From: Niabella sp.
Lineage (GTDB): Bacteria; Bacteroidota; Bacteroidia; Chitinophagales; Chitinophagaceae
NCBI GenBank assembly: GCA_017744715.1
Contig: JAGIAT010000014.1
Location: 1-64,000, forward strand
Reading direction: 5' to 3'
DNA: 64,000 nt
The translations under genes and the position numbers were made by a program. A model generated the notes under the pieces. The model ran no database searches and was not told the origin of the DNA. It saw only the letters and a program-made list of their open reading frames with translations. This document shows, piece after piece, positions 19,039 to 31,052 of the stretch; position 1 is the first letter of the stretch, and each line of letters starts with the position of its first letter.

Positions 19039-19485
19039 CTAAATTCTAAAAACAGCGTAAAGGACGGAACGGTCTTCCGGCTGAGAATCCGGAGAACCGG
19101 CTGGGGGCCGGGGCAAAAAGTAGGTGAAAGGCGGTTCGGGTATATTGCCAAACAGGGCAGGAGGAGTAACGAAAAATGCTCCGGGCTGCGCCAGCGCTAA
19201 AACAGGTGTGCCGGTGGTTTTTTGATCGATCGAAACCTTGGCATCGACCGTTTTGTTTTCGCAGCAATTTTTCCCTTTTTGTACAGGGCAATCCTTGTTT
19301 TCCGAAACATGAGCCGTTAAGGAAACCGATTTTAATTTGCCACAGCAATAGAAAAAATGAAGACTGATCCCGAAGGAAGTCAGGCTGTAAAAAACAAAAA
19401 CAAGTAATATGGTCAGTTTCCGTAACACAGTTGTAAACACCCCTTTGAACAAAAAGGAGAATAAAAGGTTCAAAGATACGGTCAT
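19039..19485 (-). CDS. HYC_CC_PP family protein, metal-linked
   Basis: About 148 residues from ATG 19485. One N-terminal membrane segment or signal (LTILLVFVFYSLTSFGISLHFFYCCG), then Cys pairs (Cys47-Cys48, Cys66, Cys74-Cys75) and a Pro-rich tail with TPPALF and LPRPP. This pattern of His-Tyr/Phe-Cys, Cys-Cys and Pro-Pro matches the Bacteroidota HYC_CC_PP family, commonly next to copper/metal TonB receptors. Function is unknown; metal sensing or handing metal to the receptor is inference. It lies directly upstream of the HMA-TonB receptor gene, likely in one operon. Confidence 0.75.
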   Translation of the reverse strand: MTVSLNLLFSFLFKGVFTTVLRKLTILLVFVFYSLTSFGISLHFFYCCGKLKSVSLTAHVSENKDCPVQKGKNCCENKTVDAKVSIDQKTTGTPVLALAQPGAFFVTPPALFGNIPEPPFTYFLPRPPAGSPDSQPEDRSVLYAVFRI

Positions 19486-19637
19486 TTTTTTATGCCGGTG
19501 CCATTGATGGTTTTCTCCCGCAGATCTTTGCTGATCTTTCTGCCGGTATTTATTCGTCATTGGATCGGTGTAAATCAGCGGGCATGTTGCCCCGCAGATC
19601 TTTGATCCGGCGGACTGAATGCGATCATGCAAACGGA

Positions 19638-20138
19638 TTAAAACATCGGGTGTGCGTTGGCGGCTTTTGGGGGTACATCCTGGTGCACATCCCAGTGCTC
19701 TGCGATCTTACCGTTCTCCAGCCGGAAAATGTCGATGGTGGAGGTAACACGGCCATCCGGATTTTTATTCTTTAAATGCAGGAATACCAGGTCGCCTTCA
19801 GCTGCTACGTGCTGCACATCAATGATCGTTTTGGGCGCATTCTTAAACCACCCGGCAGCCGCTTTTTTAAAGGCTTCGGCACCGTCTGCCACATTGGGGT
19901 TATGCTGGATATAATCGTGGGCAATATACTCGTCCACAGCGGTCAGGTCTTTGTCGCCAAACATTTTCTGGTAAAAATCCAGGACCCGCTTTTTATTGGC
20001 GGCTGCCACGGTTTCTTTTCCACCCGAGCTGTCGGCCATGATGGTTTGTTGGGGTATGGGTTGCTGCTGGCCACAGCCTGTAAAAAAGCAGCTTGCTGCT
20101 GCTATTATAAATAGGTGCATCCATTTATTGAAGTTCAT
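19638..20138 (-). CDS. SnoaL/NTF2-like lipoprotein
   Basis: 166 residues from ATG 20138. Lipoprotein signal with lipobox FFTGC. The mature part is a single SnoaL-like NTF2 fold: KKRVLDFYQKMFGDKDLTAVDEYIAHDYIQHNPNVADG, then FKKAA, VAAEGDLVFLHLK, STIDIFRLENGKIAEHWDVHQ. Family members are often annotated as polyketide cyclases or aldol-condensing enzymes, but secreted ones like this are uncharacterised. The conserved HNP and HWD residues lining the cavity are present. No operon partner is obvious. Confidence 0.88.
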   Translation of the reverse strand: MNFNKWMHLFIIAAASCFFTGCGQQQPIPQQTIMADSSGGKETVAAANKKRVLDFYQKMFGDKDLTAVDEYIAHDYIQHNPNVADGAEAFKKAAAGWFKNAPKTIIDVQHVAAEGDLVFLHLKNKNPDGRVTSTIDIFRLENGKIAEHWDVHQDVPPKAANAHPMF

Positions 20139-20237
20139 ATGATCCTGTTTTATGGTTTCGGCTTCTTTGCCTTTTTTGTTTTTATATAAAATATGCGGTG
20201 GGGGCCCAAGATCACCGGTCTTTGCCGTCAACACCGG

Positions 20238-20825
20238 TTACCTTACGCGTTGCAGCAACTGCTGATGCAGATCCATCACCTGTGCGATCAGTGACATTGT
20301 TTCTCCGTTATCAATTACAAAATGACAGCGGCGCATTTTTTCGGCCTCGTCCATTTGTTGTTGCATACGCTCCCGAACCTGGGCTTCCGTTATATGGCTG
20401 CGTTCCATGGTGCGGCGGATGCGCAATGGCTCTGGTGCCGTAACGCCGATCATATAATCTACATACCGGTCGCTGCCGCTTTCGAAAAAAATGGCAGCTT
20501 CTTTAATGGCATAGGGGCCGGTTTGTTTTGCAAACCATTCCTGGCTGTTGCGGATGGTAACCGGGTGTACAACCTGGTTCAGTTGTTTTAACTTGTCCGG
20601 ATCGCCAAATACTTTTGAGGCCAGCAAGGCGCGATCGAGCTGCTGTTCTTTATAGGTATCTTCGCCGAATAAGCGAACGATCTGCTCCCGGATCTCCGCA
20701 CTGGTATTCATCAGCCTTTTTGCTGCAGCATCGGCATCGTATACCGGTATACCCAGCGTATGAAATATAGATGCCACCAGCGTTTTACCGCTTCCGATGC
20801 CCCCTGTTATACCTACTTTGAGCAT
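20238..20825 (-). CDS. coaE: Dephospho-CoA kinase
   Basis: 195 residues from ATG 20825. It phosphorylates the 3'-OH of dephospho-CoA, the last step of CoA synthesis. Seen: P-loop GGIGSGKT (8-15), YDADAAAKRLM, LNQVVHPV and APEPLRIRRTMERS in the LID. Normal length. It belongs to the nusB/DUF1573/yajC neighbourhood common in Bacteroidota, but a strong terminator at 20967-21003 separates it from yajC, so it must be expressed from its own promoter or by readthrough. Confidence 0.96.
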   Translation of the reverse strand: MLKVGITGGIGSGKTLVASIFHTLGIPVYDADAAAKRLMNTSAEIREQIVRLFGEDTYKEQQLDRALLASKVFGDPDKLKQLNQVVHPVTIRNSQEWFAKQTGPYAIKEAAIFFESGSDRYVDYMIGVTAPEPLRIRRTMERSHITEAQVRERMQQQMDEAEKMRRCHFVIDNGETMSLIAQVMDLHQQLLQRVR

Positions 20826-20846
20826 GAAGTTTGTTTTTTCTAATTT

Positions 20847-20952
20847 GCCACTGAAACTCAGAAACACAGATCTTTTTATATCCTGCCGGACACCTGTATC
20901 CATCAACCTCAAACAGTCTTAAAAAACTTCAGTGTCTCAGTGCCTCTGTGGC
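20847..20952. repeat. Inverted pair of CACTGAG word repeats upstream of coaE
   Basis: Left arm GCCACTGAAACTCAGAAACA starts at 20847; the right arm, read on the minus strand, starts GCCACAGAGGCACTGAGACA from 20952. Ends GCCAC and GTGGC pair. Same family as 12977-13053; a half copy lies near 52807-52832. Confidence 0.7.
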
Positions 20953-20966
20953 TGTAAAACAGGATA

Positions 20967-21003
20967 ATAAAAAACACGGCAAAAATACATCTTTGCCGTG
21001 TTT
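20967..21003 (-). terminator. Terminator between yajC and coaE
   Basis: On the minus strand an 11-bp perfect stem AACACGGCAAA / TTTGCCGTGTT with an 8-base loop followed by TTTT. It would end the nusB/DUF1573/yajC transcript before coaE. Confidence 0.9.
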
Positions 21004-21020
21004 CAATAATTCATTCTGTG

Positions 21021-21058
21021 ATCTGCTCTGATAACTGAAAGCTAAAAGCTGACAGCAC
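21021..21058. repeat. Short AGCTGAAAGCT-type word repeat
   Basis: The stretch ATAACTGAAAGCTAAAAGCT followed by GACAGC repeats the word AGCT/AACT-GA about every 8 bases just after the yajC stop. Such words recur in intergenic DNA of Bacteroidota; here it is a single short copy. Confidence 0.5.
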
Positions 21059-21062
21059 ATGA

Positions 21063-21401
21063 CTATTTCGCCGGAGCCGCCGTGCCTTTATTCAGCTGGT
21101 TCGTCCAATCCATGCTGATCGCCGACTTTTCAATCTTGATATAGTTACCAGGACTTACTTCAATACTCAGGGTTCCATCTTCATTTACCTGGTTGATCTT
21201 GCCGTGGATACCGGCAATGGTTACAATTTTATCGCCTTTCTGAAGATCCTCGATGAACTTTTTCTGGTTCTTTGCTCTTTTTGCCTGCGGACGGATAAAA
21301 AACAACCAGAAAACAATGATCATCCCAAACATGAAGATCATGGTGGTCATCGATCCGAAAGGTCCGGGCGCACCCTGGGCCTGCAATAATACATTTGTCA
21401 T
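21063..21401 (-). CDS. yajC: Preprotein translocase subunit YajC
   Basis: 112 residues. One N-terminal membrane helix (MTTMIFMFGMIIVFWLFFI, about 18-36) followed by the invariant RPQAKRAKNQKKFIEDLQKGDKIVT and a small beta-rich cytoplasmic domain (GIHGKINQVNEDGTLSIEV). It is the accessory SecDF-YajC subunit that helps SecYEG protein export. Starts 17 bases after the DUF1573 gene, so the two are co-transcribed. Confidence 0.96.
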   Translation of the reverse strand: MTNVLLQAQGAPGPFGSMTTMIFMFGMIIVFWLFFIRPQAKRAKNQKKFIEDLQKGDKIVTIAGIHGKINQVNEDGTLSIEVSPGNYIKIEKSAISMDWTNQLNKGTAAPAK

Positions 21402-21418
21402 TTCTATTTACGCTTTGA

Positions 21419-21877
21419 TTATTTAACTACTTCTACTTTAAAATTTAAAACGGTCTCCGTAAAGGGCTTTGTATTGGCACGCACCACCATATTCTTGTTA
21501 TGGGCGCCCTCTGCCTGTCCTTCACTGTTGAATTTGGCCACCACTTTTCCTTCTTCACCTGGCATAATAGGTTTCTCCGGCTTTTCGCCAACGGTACATC
21601 CGCAACCCGGACTTACAGAAACAATCACCAGCGGTTTGTCGCCTGTGTTCTTGATCGTAAAGGGAATCTCAACGATCTGTCCTTTTTTTACCTTGCCGAT
21701 ATCTTTAAAGGTAGAATCTACCCAAACGGCAGTTGTAAAATTAGCAGAATCAGTTAATGCATTTTGCTTTTGCGCAGCGCTAATGCTGTCTTCAGCAGCG
21801 CCTCCAGTTTTTCCGGATGAGTTCTTACAAGCAATAAGCGTTGCTGCTGCAACAATAATGAGTAACCCCTTTTTCAT
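21419..21877 (-). CDS. DUF1573 lipoprotein
   Basis: 152 residues. Lipobox LIAC (Cys17) after a short signal. The mature domain is the DUF1573 immunoglobulin-like fold: FKDIGKVKKGQIVEIPFTIKNTGDKPLVI, then VSPGCGCTVGEKPEKPIMPGE with the diagnostic PGCGCT. Function unknown; the fold resembles ASPM/SPD-2/Hydin-type modules. Position between nusB and yajC is a conserved Bacteroidota arrangement. Confidence 0.93.
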   Translation of the reverse strand: MKKGLLIIVAAATLIACKNSSGKTGGAAEDSISAAQKQNALTDSANFTTAVWVDSTFKDIGKVKKGQIVEIPFTIKNTGDKPLVIVSVSPGCGCTVGEKPEKPIMPGEEGKVVAKFNSEGQAEGAHNKNMVVRANTKPFTETVLNFKVEVVK

Positions 21878-22119
21878 CAGTTTATTTTTTATGTTTAATG
21901 GTCGCTCCGGGTATAACCGGAAGGTTCCGAAAAATAATCATGCCATCCTACGAAAATACTGATATCCGTCAGTATATCCGGCTTTGTTTCAATGAATTCC
22001 TTATTAAGACTGCAAACTTAGTTCAAAATCGGCAGGGGACCATCACCTTTTTTCTTTTCCTGAGGCATTGCCAAAGCCGTTATGAAAACAACATGCGCCC
22101 AATTTATCTTATAAAGCGA

Positions 22120-23049
22120 TCAGGCTTTCTTATAATCTGTTTTTTTTAACCGGCCTTCCTGTACCAGCTCTTTATGAATATTATCCAGGATACCATTTAC
22201 AAAATGTCCGCTCTGGGCCGTGCTGTATTCTTTGGCAAGATCAATATACTCGTTGATGGTCACTTTTGGCGGGATGGTTTCAAAATACAGGAATTCCGCT
22301 ACACCCATTTTCATGATCACCATATCCAGCAGGGCGATCCGCTCGGGATCCCAGTTTTTCAGTTTGGGCGTTATAAACTCCAGCAGGTAGTCGTTCTTAT
22401 CAAGAACCGTTGTCAGCAGGTTCTGTGCAAAACGAGCTTTATCCGGGCTGATCAGCTCCTGGAACTTGATCGATCCCGGTTTGTGCAGGTAGGTTTGCAG
22501 CAGTTGTACCACCATTTCACCATCATCGCTCCAGTTGGAAAACAGTTCTTCAATATGATTGATAAACTCCTCGTTGCCCAGCAAATAATCATTGAGAATA
22601 AACTCGAAGATCTTTCGGTCTTCCTGTTTGTTTTGTTGACTAACTGAAATATATTGCTGATATTCAGATGTTTTTACCAGTTGATTGTAAATTTTCTTTA
22701 CCAGCTCTTCGTCAATAAGATTTTCGGGTTTGTCCTTTTTTAACTGCTCTTCCAGTTGCTTGTCTTCCAGGATCTGCCAAAGCAGGCTGCTGCCCGCAAG
22801 TTTGGTATTTACATTCAGATCATTTGCAGAAGGGATGAATTTACTGGCACGCTTATGTGCATCTTTTTCGGCATAACGGGCGATCTGCGTTAAAAAATAG
22901 ATCAGGTAAACAAACAGGCTGCGGGTTTGATTAAAATGCTGGTCTAAAATTTTGGAGGGACTGGGTACTTTACTGTTTTGTTCGGCTTCCGTGCTGCATG
23001 CGTAGAGGGTTTGCATCACCTTAACCCTGATATTTCTTCTGCTAATCAT
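22120..23049 (-). CDS. nusB: Transcription antitermination factor NusB (long Bacteroidota form)
   Basis: 309 residues from ATG 23049 (MISRRNIRVKVMQTLYA, the canonical NusB start). It is about twice the length of E. coli NusB: a ~150-residue helical insertion (about 30-180) precedes the canonical all-helical core with LLTTVLDKNDYLLEFITPKLKNWDPERIALLDMVIMKMGVAEFLYF and the end INEYIDLAKEYST...FVNGILDNI. This extended form is usual for the phylum. With NusE it binds boxA and promotes rRNA antitermination. Upstream gene of the DUF1573-yajC set, with 242 bases between. Confidence 0.94.
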   Translation of the reverse strand: MISRRNIRVKVMQTLYACSTEAEQNSKVPSPSKILDQHFNQTRSLFVYLIYFLTQIARYAEKDAHKRASKFIPSANDLNVNTKLAGSSLLWQILEDKQLEEQLKKDKPENLIDEELVKKIYNQLVKTSEYQQYISVSQQNKQEDRKIFEFILNDYLLGNEEFINHIEELFSNWSDDGEMVVQLLQTYLHKPGSIKFQELISPDKARFAQNLLTTVLDKNDYLLEFITPKLKNWDPERIALLDMVIMKMGVAEFLYFETIPPKVTINEYIDLAKEYSTAQSGHFVNGILDNIHKELVQEGRLKKTDYKKA

Positions 23050-23463
23050 TGATTGAATGAACTCTTTTGCGGCTGCGAAGATAGTTGATTTGTACCTGAA
23101 TAAAGAAAAAACCAGGGAAAATACCGGAGGATATCCAGCCCGAACACTGCGGCAGCCAGTGAGCAGACCTGAAATACCTTCCGGAACCCTCATATATAAG
23201 AAGAACCGGCCAGTGTGATCCGTTCCTGGCAGCCAAATGTAACTAACGCTATATAGCACACTTCAAATCACTTATGCATTTGTCCGGCAAAAGTGCAATT
23301 TTGACAGGAATGCAAATAAGCAGATGCGGATTTCTTCCGGGAAAGGGGGTGAAACTGAAAAAATTTCACTTTACAGCGGGATGGCATACTATTTATGCTA
23401 CTTTAGCAGCCCAAAATTTACATTTTGGCACTATAAATTAAAATTTAAAAAAACAATACGATT
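23050..23463. other. Intergenic region upstream of groES
   Basis: 414 bp between divergent nusB and groES. It must hold both promoters. No CIRCE inverted repeat (TTAGCACTC type) is visible, so HrcA control is not supported by sequence. A TACTTTAG element near 23398 is one mismatch from the -7 consensus. The leader just before groES is very AT-rich. No gene is seen. Confidence 0.4.
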
Positions 23464-23745
23464 ATGGCTAAAAAAACAACTGTTACCCCTTTGCACGACC
23501 GGGTAATTGTAAAACCAGCAGCAGCAGAAGAAAAAACGGCAGGTGGTATTATCATTCCTGACACCGCTAAAGAAAAACCCCAGCGTGGTACGGTAGTAGC
23601 AGCGGGCCCTGGTAAAAAAGACGAACCCGTAACAGTAAAACCCGGAGATACCGTATTATACGGAAAATATGCCGGTACAGAAATCCAGATCGGCGGCGAA
23701 GATCTTTTAATTATGAGAGAAAGCGATATCCTGGCGATTGTTTAA
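23464..23745 (+). CDS. groES: Co-chaperonin GroES
   Basis: 93 residues. Ten-kDa lid of the GroEL chamber. Seen: [31 protein letters not shown] with the mobile loop, [27 protein letters not shown] at the end. The GroEL-binding loop IIIP is intact. First gene of the groESL operon; the gap to groEL holds an unusual repeat. Confidence 0.98.
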   Translation: MAKKTTVTPLHDRVIVKPAAAEEKTAGGIIIPDTAKEKPQRGTVVAAGPGKKDEPVTVKPGDTVLYGKYAGTEIQIGGEDLLIMRESDILAIV

Positions 23746-25493
<1,748 letters not shown>

Positions 25494-25515
25494 TTACATG
25501 CTTAAAGCATACAGG

Positions 25516-25549
25516 AACCGCCCCGGATTGCCGGGGCGGTTTTATTTTT
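25516..25549 (+). terminator. groESL terminator
   Basis: Perfect 11-bp stem AACCGCCCCGG / CCGGGGCGGTT with an ATTG loop, followed by TTATTTTT, 23 bases after the groEL stop. Confidence 0.95.
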
Positions 25550-25579
25550 GCAGGAATAAACGCTTTAAAATTACAATAT

Positions 25580-26035
25580 ATGAATCATGAAATCATCCGG
25601 CCACTGACTCCCGCTTATCTGAACGCCTTTATCGATATGAAGCGCGACTTCTTCGCCATTGACGGGTACCCGTTTGATGATGCCCTTATGCGGGAAAACA
25701 CCGGCTATTTTCTGGCGCATCCGGAAGCCGGGGCGGTCTTTATGATCTTTGATGAAACCGAAACCCCGATCGGCTTCCTGATCCTGGCCTTTATGTTCAG
25801 CTTTGAATTTGGCGGCCGCATCGCTTTTTTAGATGAACTGTACCTGGGCGATAAGGCCCGCGGAAAAGGGTATGGCAAATACGCGGTGAACTTTGTAAAG
25901 GAGTATGCGGCCAATAATAACCTGAAAGCCATTTTCCTGGAAGTAGAGCATCATAACGAACGGGCCGGCGGGTTATATGAGGCCAGTGGATTTAAAGATC
26001 ATCACCGGCGCCTGATGATCTACCGGCCTGAATAA
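25580..26035 (+). CDS. GNAT-family N-acetyltransferase
   Basis: 151 residues, single GNAT domain. Seen: strand GFLILAFMFSFEFGGRIAFLDELYLGDKARGKGYGKYAVNFV, where DKARGKGYGK is the acetyl-CoA pyrophosphate loop (R/Q-x-x-G-x-G/A), then EVEHHNERAGGLYEASGFKDH in the last helix-strand. The substrate cannot be told. Stand-alone gene between the groEL terminator and the ABC-F promoter. Confidence 0.9.
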   Translation: MNHEIIRPLTPAYLNAFIDMKRDFFAIDGYPFDDALMRENTGYFLAHPEAGAVFMIFDETETPIGFLILAFMFSFEFGGRIAFLDELYLGDKARGKGYGKYAVNFVKEYAANNNLKAIFLEVEHHNERAGGLYEASGFKDHHRRLMIYRPE

Positions 26036-26110
26036 CAGGAAAGCAGACTAAAAGAGGCGTCGCCGGGTAACTTTTAAACGGCCAAACTTCGCCACCTGTC
26101 AACTTTGCGT

Positions 26111-26118
26111 TACCTTTG
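26111..26118 (+). promoter_or_regulatory. -7 promoter element for ABC-F gene
   Basis: TACCTTTG, exact TAnnTTTG match, 37 bases before the ATG. Surrounding text (GCGTTACCTTTGCACC) matches the RlpA-gene promoter closely. The -33 TTG is weak (TTC). Confidence 0.55.
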
Positions 26119-26131
26119 CACCACTTTTTGA

Positions 26132-27781
<1,650 letters not shown>

Positions 27782-27819
27782 AGGAACAGACTTGTAATTT
27801 ATATATAATTTATAATAAG

Positions 27820-27844
27820 AACGGAGCCGGCGCTCCGTTTTTTA
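27820..27844 (+). terminator. ABC-F gene terminator
   Basis: Perfect stem AACGGAGC-CGGC-GCTCCGTT followed by TTTT, 39 bases after the stop codon. Confidence 0.92.
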
Positions 27845-27915
27845 TTATCTGAAAACAGCAAATTCCGGGTTTTATAACGATCCGGGAGGCCAGATCTTTG
27901 GCGGAAATCAATAAA

Positions 27916-28425
27916 ATGAAAATAACCAATTGTACCCCAAAAGACCTGGGGGCCATTCAGGAATTATACACTGCCGCAAGAAACCTGCAGACGGAACGGG
28001 CAATGGTGGTGTGGCCCGCGTTTGACAATGACTTTTTGGAAAATGAAATCGCAGAAAAGCGGCAATGGAAGATCGTTTCCAATGGCATTATTGTGTGCAA
28101 CTGGGCTGTAAGCTATTCCGACAAAGCAATCTGGGGAGAAAAGGATAAAGAAAATTCGGTATTCATTCACCGGATCTGCACCCATCCGTCCTACCGGGGC
28201 AACAGGTATATTGATGCCATTATCACCTGGGCTAAAGCGCATGCGGTACAGCAAGGGCGACAGTATGTGCGCCTTGATACCCTGGGCAACAATCAAAAAC
28301 TGATCCGTCACTATACCACTGCAGGCTTTATCTTTCTGGGAATGGTAATGCTGACGGACACGCATCAGTTACCGCTGCATTACCAGCAGGAGCCGCATTG
28401 CTGTCTGTTTGAAATAATGGTGTAA
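27916..28425 (+). CDS. GNAT-family N-acetyltransferase
   Basis: 169 residues from ATG 27916; an upstream in-frame TTG at 27898 lies in a TTTGGCGG stretch and is not needed. GNAT fold: CTPKDLGAIQELYTAARNLQ at the start, VFIHRICTHPSYRGNRYIDAIITWAK in the core (PSYRGNRY is the acetyl-CoA loop), and GNNQKLIRHYTTAGFIFLGM near the end. Substrate unknown. Not close in sequence to the GNAT at 25580. Confidence 0.88.
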   Translation: MKITNCTPKDLGAIQELYTAARNLQTERAMVVWPAFDNDFLENEIAEKRQWKIVSNGIIVCNWAVSYSDKAIWGEKDKENSVFIHRICTHPSYRGNRYIDAIITWAKAHAVQQGRQYVRLDTLGNNQKLIRHYTTAGFIFLGMVMLTDTHQLPLHYQQEPHCCLFEIMV

Positions 28426-28581
28426 GTACACTGCCGGTGCCGCAGGGCGGCTGTCCGGAGTAGCTGTACCCGCCACTCATAAAATTTTCCCGTTTTATTT
28501 GCGCCAACAATCTTTTCTTTGCGGATTAAGTATTGCTTTGGCGGGGGTCCGCTTACAAACAACTGATAAATTTTGAATAAA

Positions 28582-29778
28582 ATGCGTAGAAAGTTTTTCT
28601 TCACTGCTGTGCTATCGGTAACGGTTGCCGGCAGCAGCTGGCTGCACGCCCAGGACGACCTGATCAAGAAGATCAGCGGTAACAGCAGTGACAGTACCGG
28701 TTTCCGGTTTACCGATGTAATCAACCTGGCCGTTACGCCGGTAGAAAACCAGGGCTCCTCCGGCACCTGCTGGAGCTATTCCGCCAACTCTTTTTTAGAA
28801 GCTGAAATGATTAAGGCCGGGCGGAAGCCGGTGCCGCTGGCAAAGATCTATACCGCCCGGAAGTCTTATGAGGATAAGGCCGAAAATTATGTAAAAATGA
28901 ACGGCGCCGTAAGCTGGGGCGACGGCGGCGAACCGCATGATGTAATTAATATGTATGCCAAATACGGTGCAGTACCTGAGGAAGTATATACGGGTTTGCT
29001 GAACGGGGCTACCATTAATAACTTCAGCGAAATGCAGGCCATCCTGAAAGCGATGCTGGACGCCGTTATTAAAAACCCTGCCGGCGTGCTTTCTCCCCGT
29101 TGGAAGAAAGCCTTTTCGGCCACCCTGGATGCTTACCTGGGACCTGTACCGCCCATGTTCACCTATCAGAATAAAAGCTATACACCACAGAGTTTTGCAA
29201 AAGAAGTAGTAGGACTCGATCCCAATCAGTACATCGAGTTTATTTCCCAAAATAATACGCCCTACTGGCAGAAAGCCATGATGATGGTGCCGGACAACTG
29301 GGCGTTCCAATGGGATTATAATATTCCGCCGGCGATGATTACCGAAGTTATTGATCATGCACTGAAGAACGGGTATACCGTAGCCTGGGGTACCGATGTT
29401 TCTGAGCCCTACTTCAGCTGGCCCAATGGGGTGGTATTTGTGCCGCAAAACCCGATGACGTACGTAAAGAACATCAATGCTGCCCAGAAAAAGGAATTGT
29501 TCAGTGGCCCTAAATCCGAACCGGAGATCACGGCAGAACTGCGTCAGCTGGGTATTGAAAATGGCCAGACATCGGACGACCATGGGATGCATATTGTTGG
29601 ATTATCGAAAGACCAGAACGGCAAGGAATATTACATTGTTAAAAATTCCTGGGGCACTGGAAATGATTATAAGGGCTACCTGCACGTAACCAAAGCATAT
29701 GTGCAGTTTAAAACCACCAGCATCCTGGTGAATAAAAAGGCCGTGCCACAATCGGTTGCCTCAAAGATCACGATGTAG
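28582..29778 (+). CDS. C1 (papain/PepC-like) cysteine peptidase, secreted
   Basis: 398 residues from ATG 28582 with a signal peptide (AVLSVTVAGSSWLHAQ). Papain-fold C1B-like aminopeptidase: oxyanion Gln57 and nucleophile Cys63 in ENQGSSGTCWSYS, catalytic His337 in DDHGMHIVGL and Asn355 in IVKNSWG. All four active-site residues are present. Cytosolic PepC and bleomycin hydrolase lack a signal, so this form likely works in the periplasm or outside. A stem-loop built from GCCCGC / GCGGGC near 29811-29842 follows without a clear T tract. Confidence 0.9.
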   Translation: MRRKFFFTAVLSVTVAGSSWLHAQDDLIKKISGNSSDSTGFRFTDVINLAVTPVENQGSSGTCWSYSANSFLEAEMIKAGRKPVPLAKIYTARKSYEDKAENYVKMNGAVSWGDGGEPHDVINMYAKYGAVPEEVYTGLLNGATINNFSEMQAILKAMLDAVIKNPAGVLSPRWKKAFSATLDAYLGPVPPMFTYQNKSYTPQSFAKEVVGLDPNQYIEFISQNNTPYWQKAMMMVPDNWAFQWDYNIPPAMITEVIDHALKNGYTVAWGTDVSEPYFSWPNGVVFVPQNPMTYVKNINAAQKKELFSGPKSEPEITAELRQLGIENGQTSDDHGMHIVGLSKDQNGKEYYIVKNSWGTGNDYKGYLHVTKAYVQFKTTSILVNKKAVPQSVASKITM

Positions 29779-29984
29779 GAACAGACCAGCTTCACGGAAA
29801 TAAACAACGCCCGCACCTGGCAAAAGCCGGAGGCGGGCGTCGTTGTGCAATCGGTTGCCTTCCAAAAATAGCTACATAAAAAGAAATATGTCGTACATGT
29901 TTATTATATTGCAGGGAATGTTCTTCCCGTTTCTAAAAACGAGGAGCATCCCGGCGGCTGTTGCTGCCGGTTGATCCTGTAGAT

Positions 29985-31052
29985 ATGATTTATAAAAACG
30001 ACGCCATGCTTCATTGCCCGCCATTGGGATTGTTCACCCTCATTGCCGTAATCTTTGCGGTAACTACCGGTTGTGCTGTTCAGCCGCACAGCACCGCCCA
30101 ACAACCCAAACCGCCCTTTACCCTTAGCGTGATTGCCGGTAGCAGGGAAGTGGTGCTGCAGCAAACACTGCCCTGGGAGGAACAAATGATGGGATATTTC
30201 AAGGTACTTGAACCAAGGCCCGGTTACTGGCAGATGTGGTACTCCGGCTGGGATAATCATCGCAAAGACGATTATTCCGGCTATCTTTTATATGCCGCTT
30301 CAAAAGACGGCCGTACCTGGCAGAAACAGCTGCCGGGGAATGTTAAAAATATCCTGATGGGTACCGGGCATCCAAAGCGGGATGGCGGGGTTGAGCAGGA
30401 TGTCTTCATCGTCAGGGGCACACCTTATCCATACAAAATGATTTACACCGCCAGAGATTCCGGAGACGGAAATAAGGAGAAGACATTTATCACCGAATCT
30501 GCAGATGGTATCCAATGGAGGCCTTCAAAAGTATTGTGGAACCGCAAACACGACTCCCAGTTCTCGGTCATACAAAAAGGCAACCGTTTTTATATTTATC
30601 TGCGTTACTGGACCCTGGTAAATAAGGTCCGATACCGGACAATCGGCCGCGCAATCACAGACCAGTACTGGAACACGATTGAGGAGCCGGTAACTGTTTT
30701 TGCTGCGGATCCCGGTAGTGATTTTCCACATTTATATAACCCGGCCGCCAGTAAAATTACCTCCGAACTGGACCTGCTTTTTCCCACCTACTTTAACGAA
30801 GCCACCAACCGCATTCGCATTGGTGTATTGTATATGTTCCGTGATCAGGCCTTTTACACGGATATGGATCTGACAGAAGCGCTGCTGGAAAAAAGTAAAA
30901 ACAACTGGGCCATCGTAAGTCCCGGTTTGATCCCTGCGGGGAAAAATACCTATTGGTTGTATTATTACGCCACCAATATGGTACATAGCGAATATGAAAA
31001 GGCCGGCAGGCAATTCAGCTATTACCGGATCAAGATAAAAATTGTACCTTAA
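29985..31052 (+). CDS. Beta-propeller (GH43/GH32-like) lipoprotein
   Basis: About 355 residues from ATG 29985 (an ATG at 30006 also works). Lipobox VTTGC follows a hydrophobic segment. Repeating blade motifs such as YSGYLLYAASKDGRTW, YKMIYTARDSGDG, TFITESADGIQW and FYIYLRYW resemble five-bladed beta-propeller glycosidases, with DGGVEQDVFIV as a possible catalytic region. I cannot assign catalytic carboxylates with confidence. Placed before two oxidoreductases and an esterase, it suits a glycan or sugar-ester degradation cluster at the cell surface. Confidence 0.65.
   Translation: MIYKNDAMLHCPPLGLFTLIAVIFAVTTGCAVQPHSTAQQPKPPFTLSVIAGSREVVLQQTLPWEEQMMGYFKVLEPRPGYWQMWYSGWDNHRKDDYSGYLLYAASKDGRTWQKQLPGNVKNILMGTGHPKRDGGVEQDVFIVRGTPYPYKMIYTARDSGDGNKEKTFITESADGIQWRPSKVLWNRKHDSQFSVIQKGNRFYIYLRYWTLVNKVRYRTIGRAITDQYWNTIEEPVTVFAADPGSDFPHLYNPAASKITSELDLLFPTYFNEATNRIRIGVLYMFRDQAFYTDMDLTEALLEKSKNNWAIVSPGLIPAGKNTYWLYYYATNMVHSEYEKAGRQFSYYRIKIKIVP

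Noticed and set aside
19495-19610. Possible decayed CAGATC/ATCAGCG word repeat upstream of the HYC_CC_PP gene
   Set aside because: CCCGCAGATCTTTG occurs only about twice with uneven spacing; too weak to call a repeat.
23280-23463. CIRCE/HrcA site before groES
   Set aside because: No TTAGCACTC-N9-GAGTGCTAA dyad is present.
29805-29850. Terminator after the C1 peptidase
   Set aside because: The GC-rich stem is there but no T tract follows, so I do not call it.
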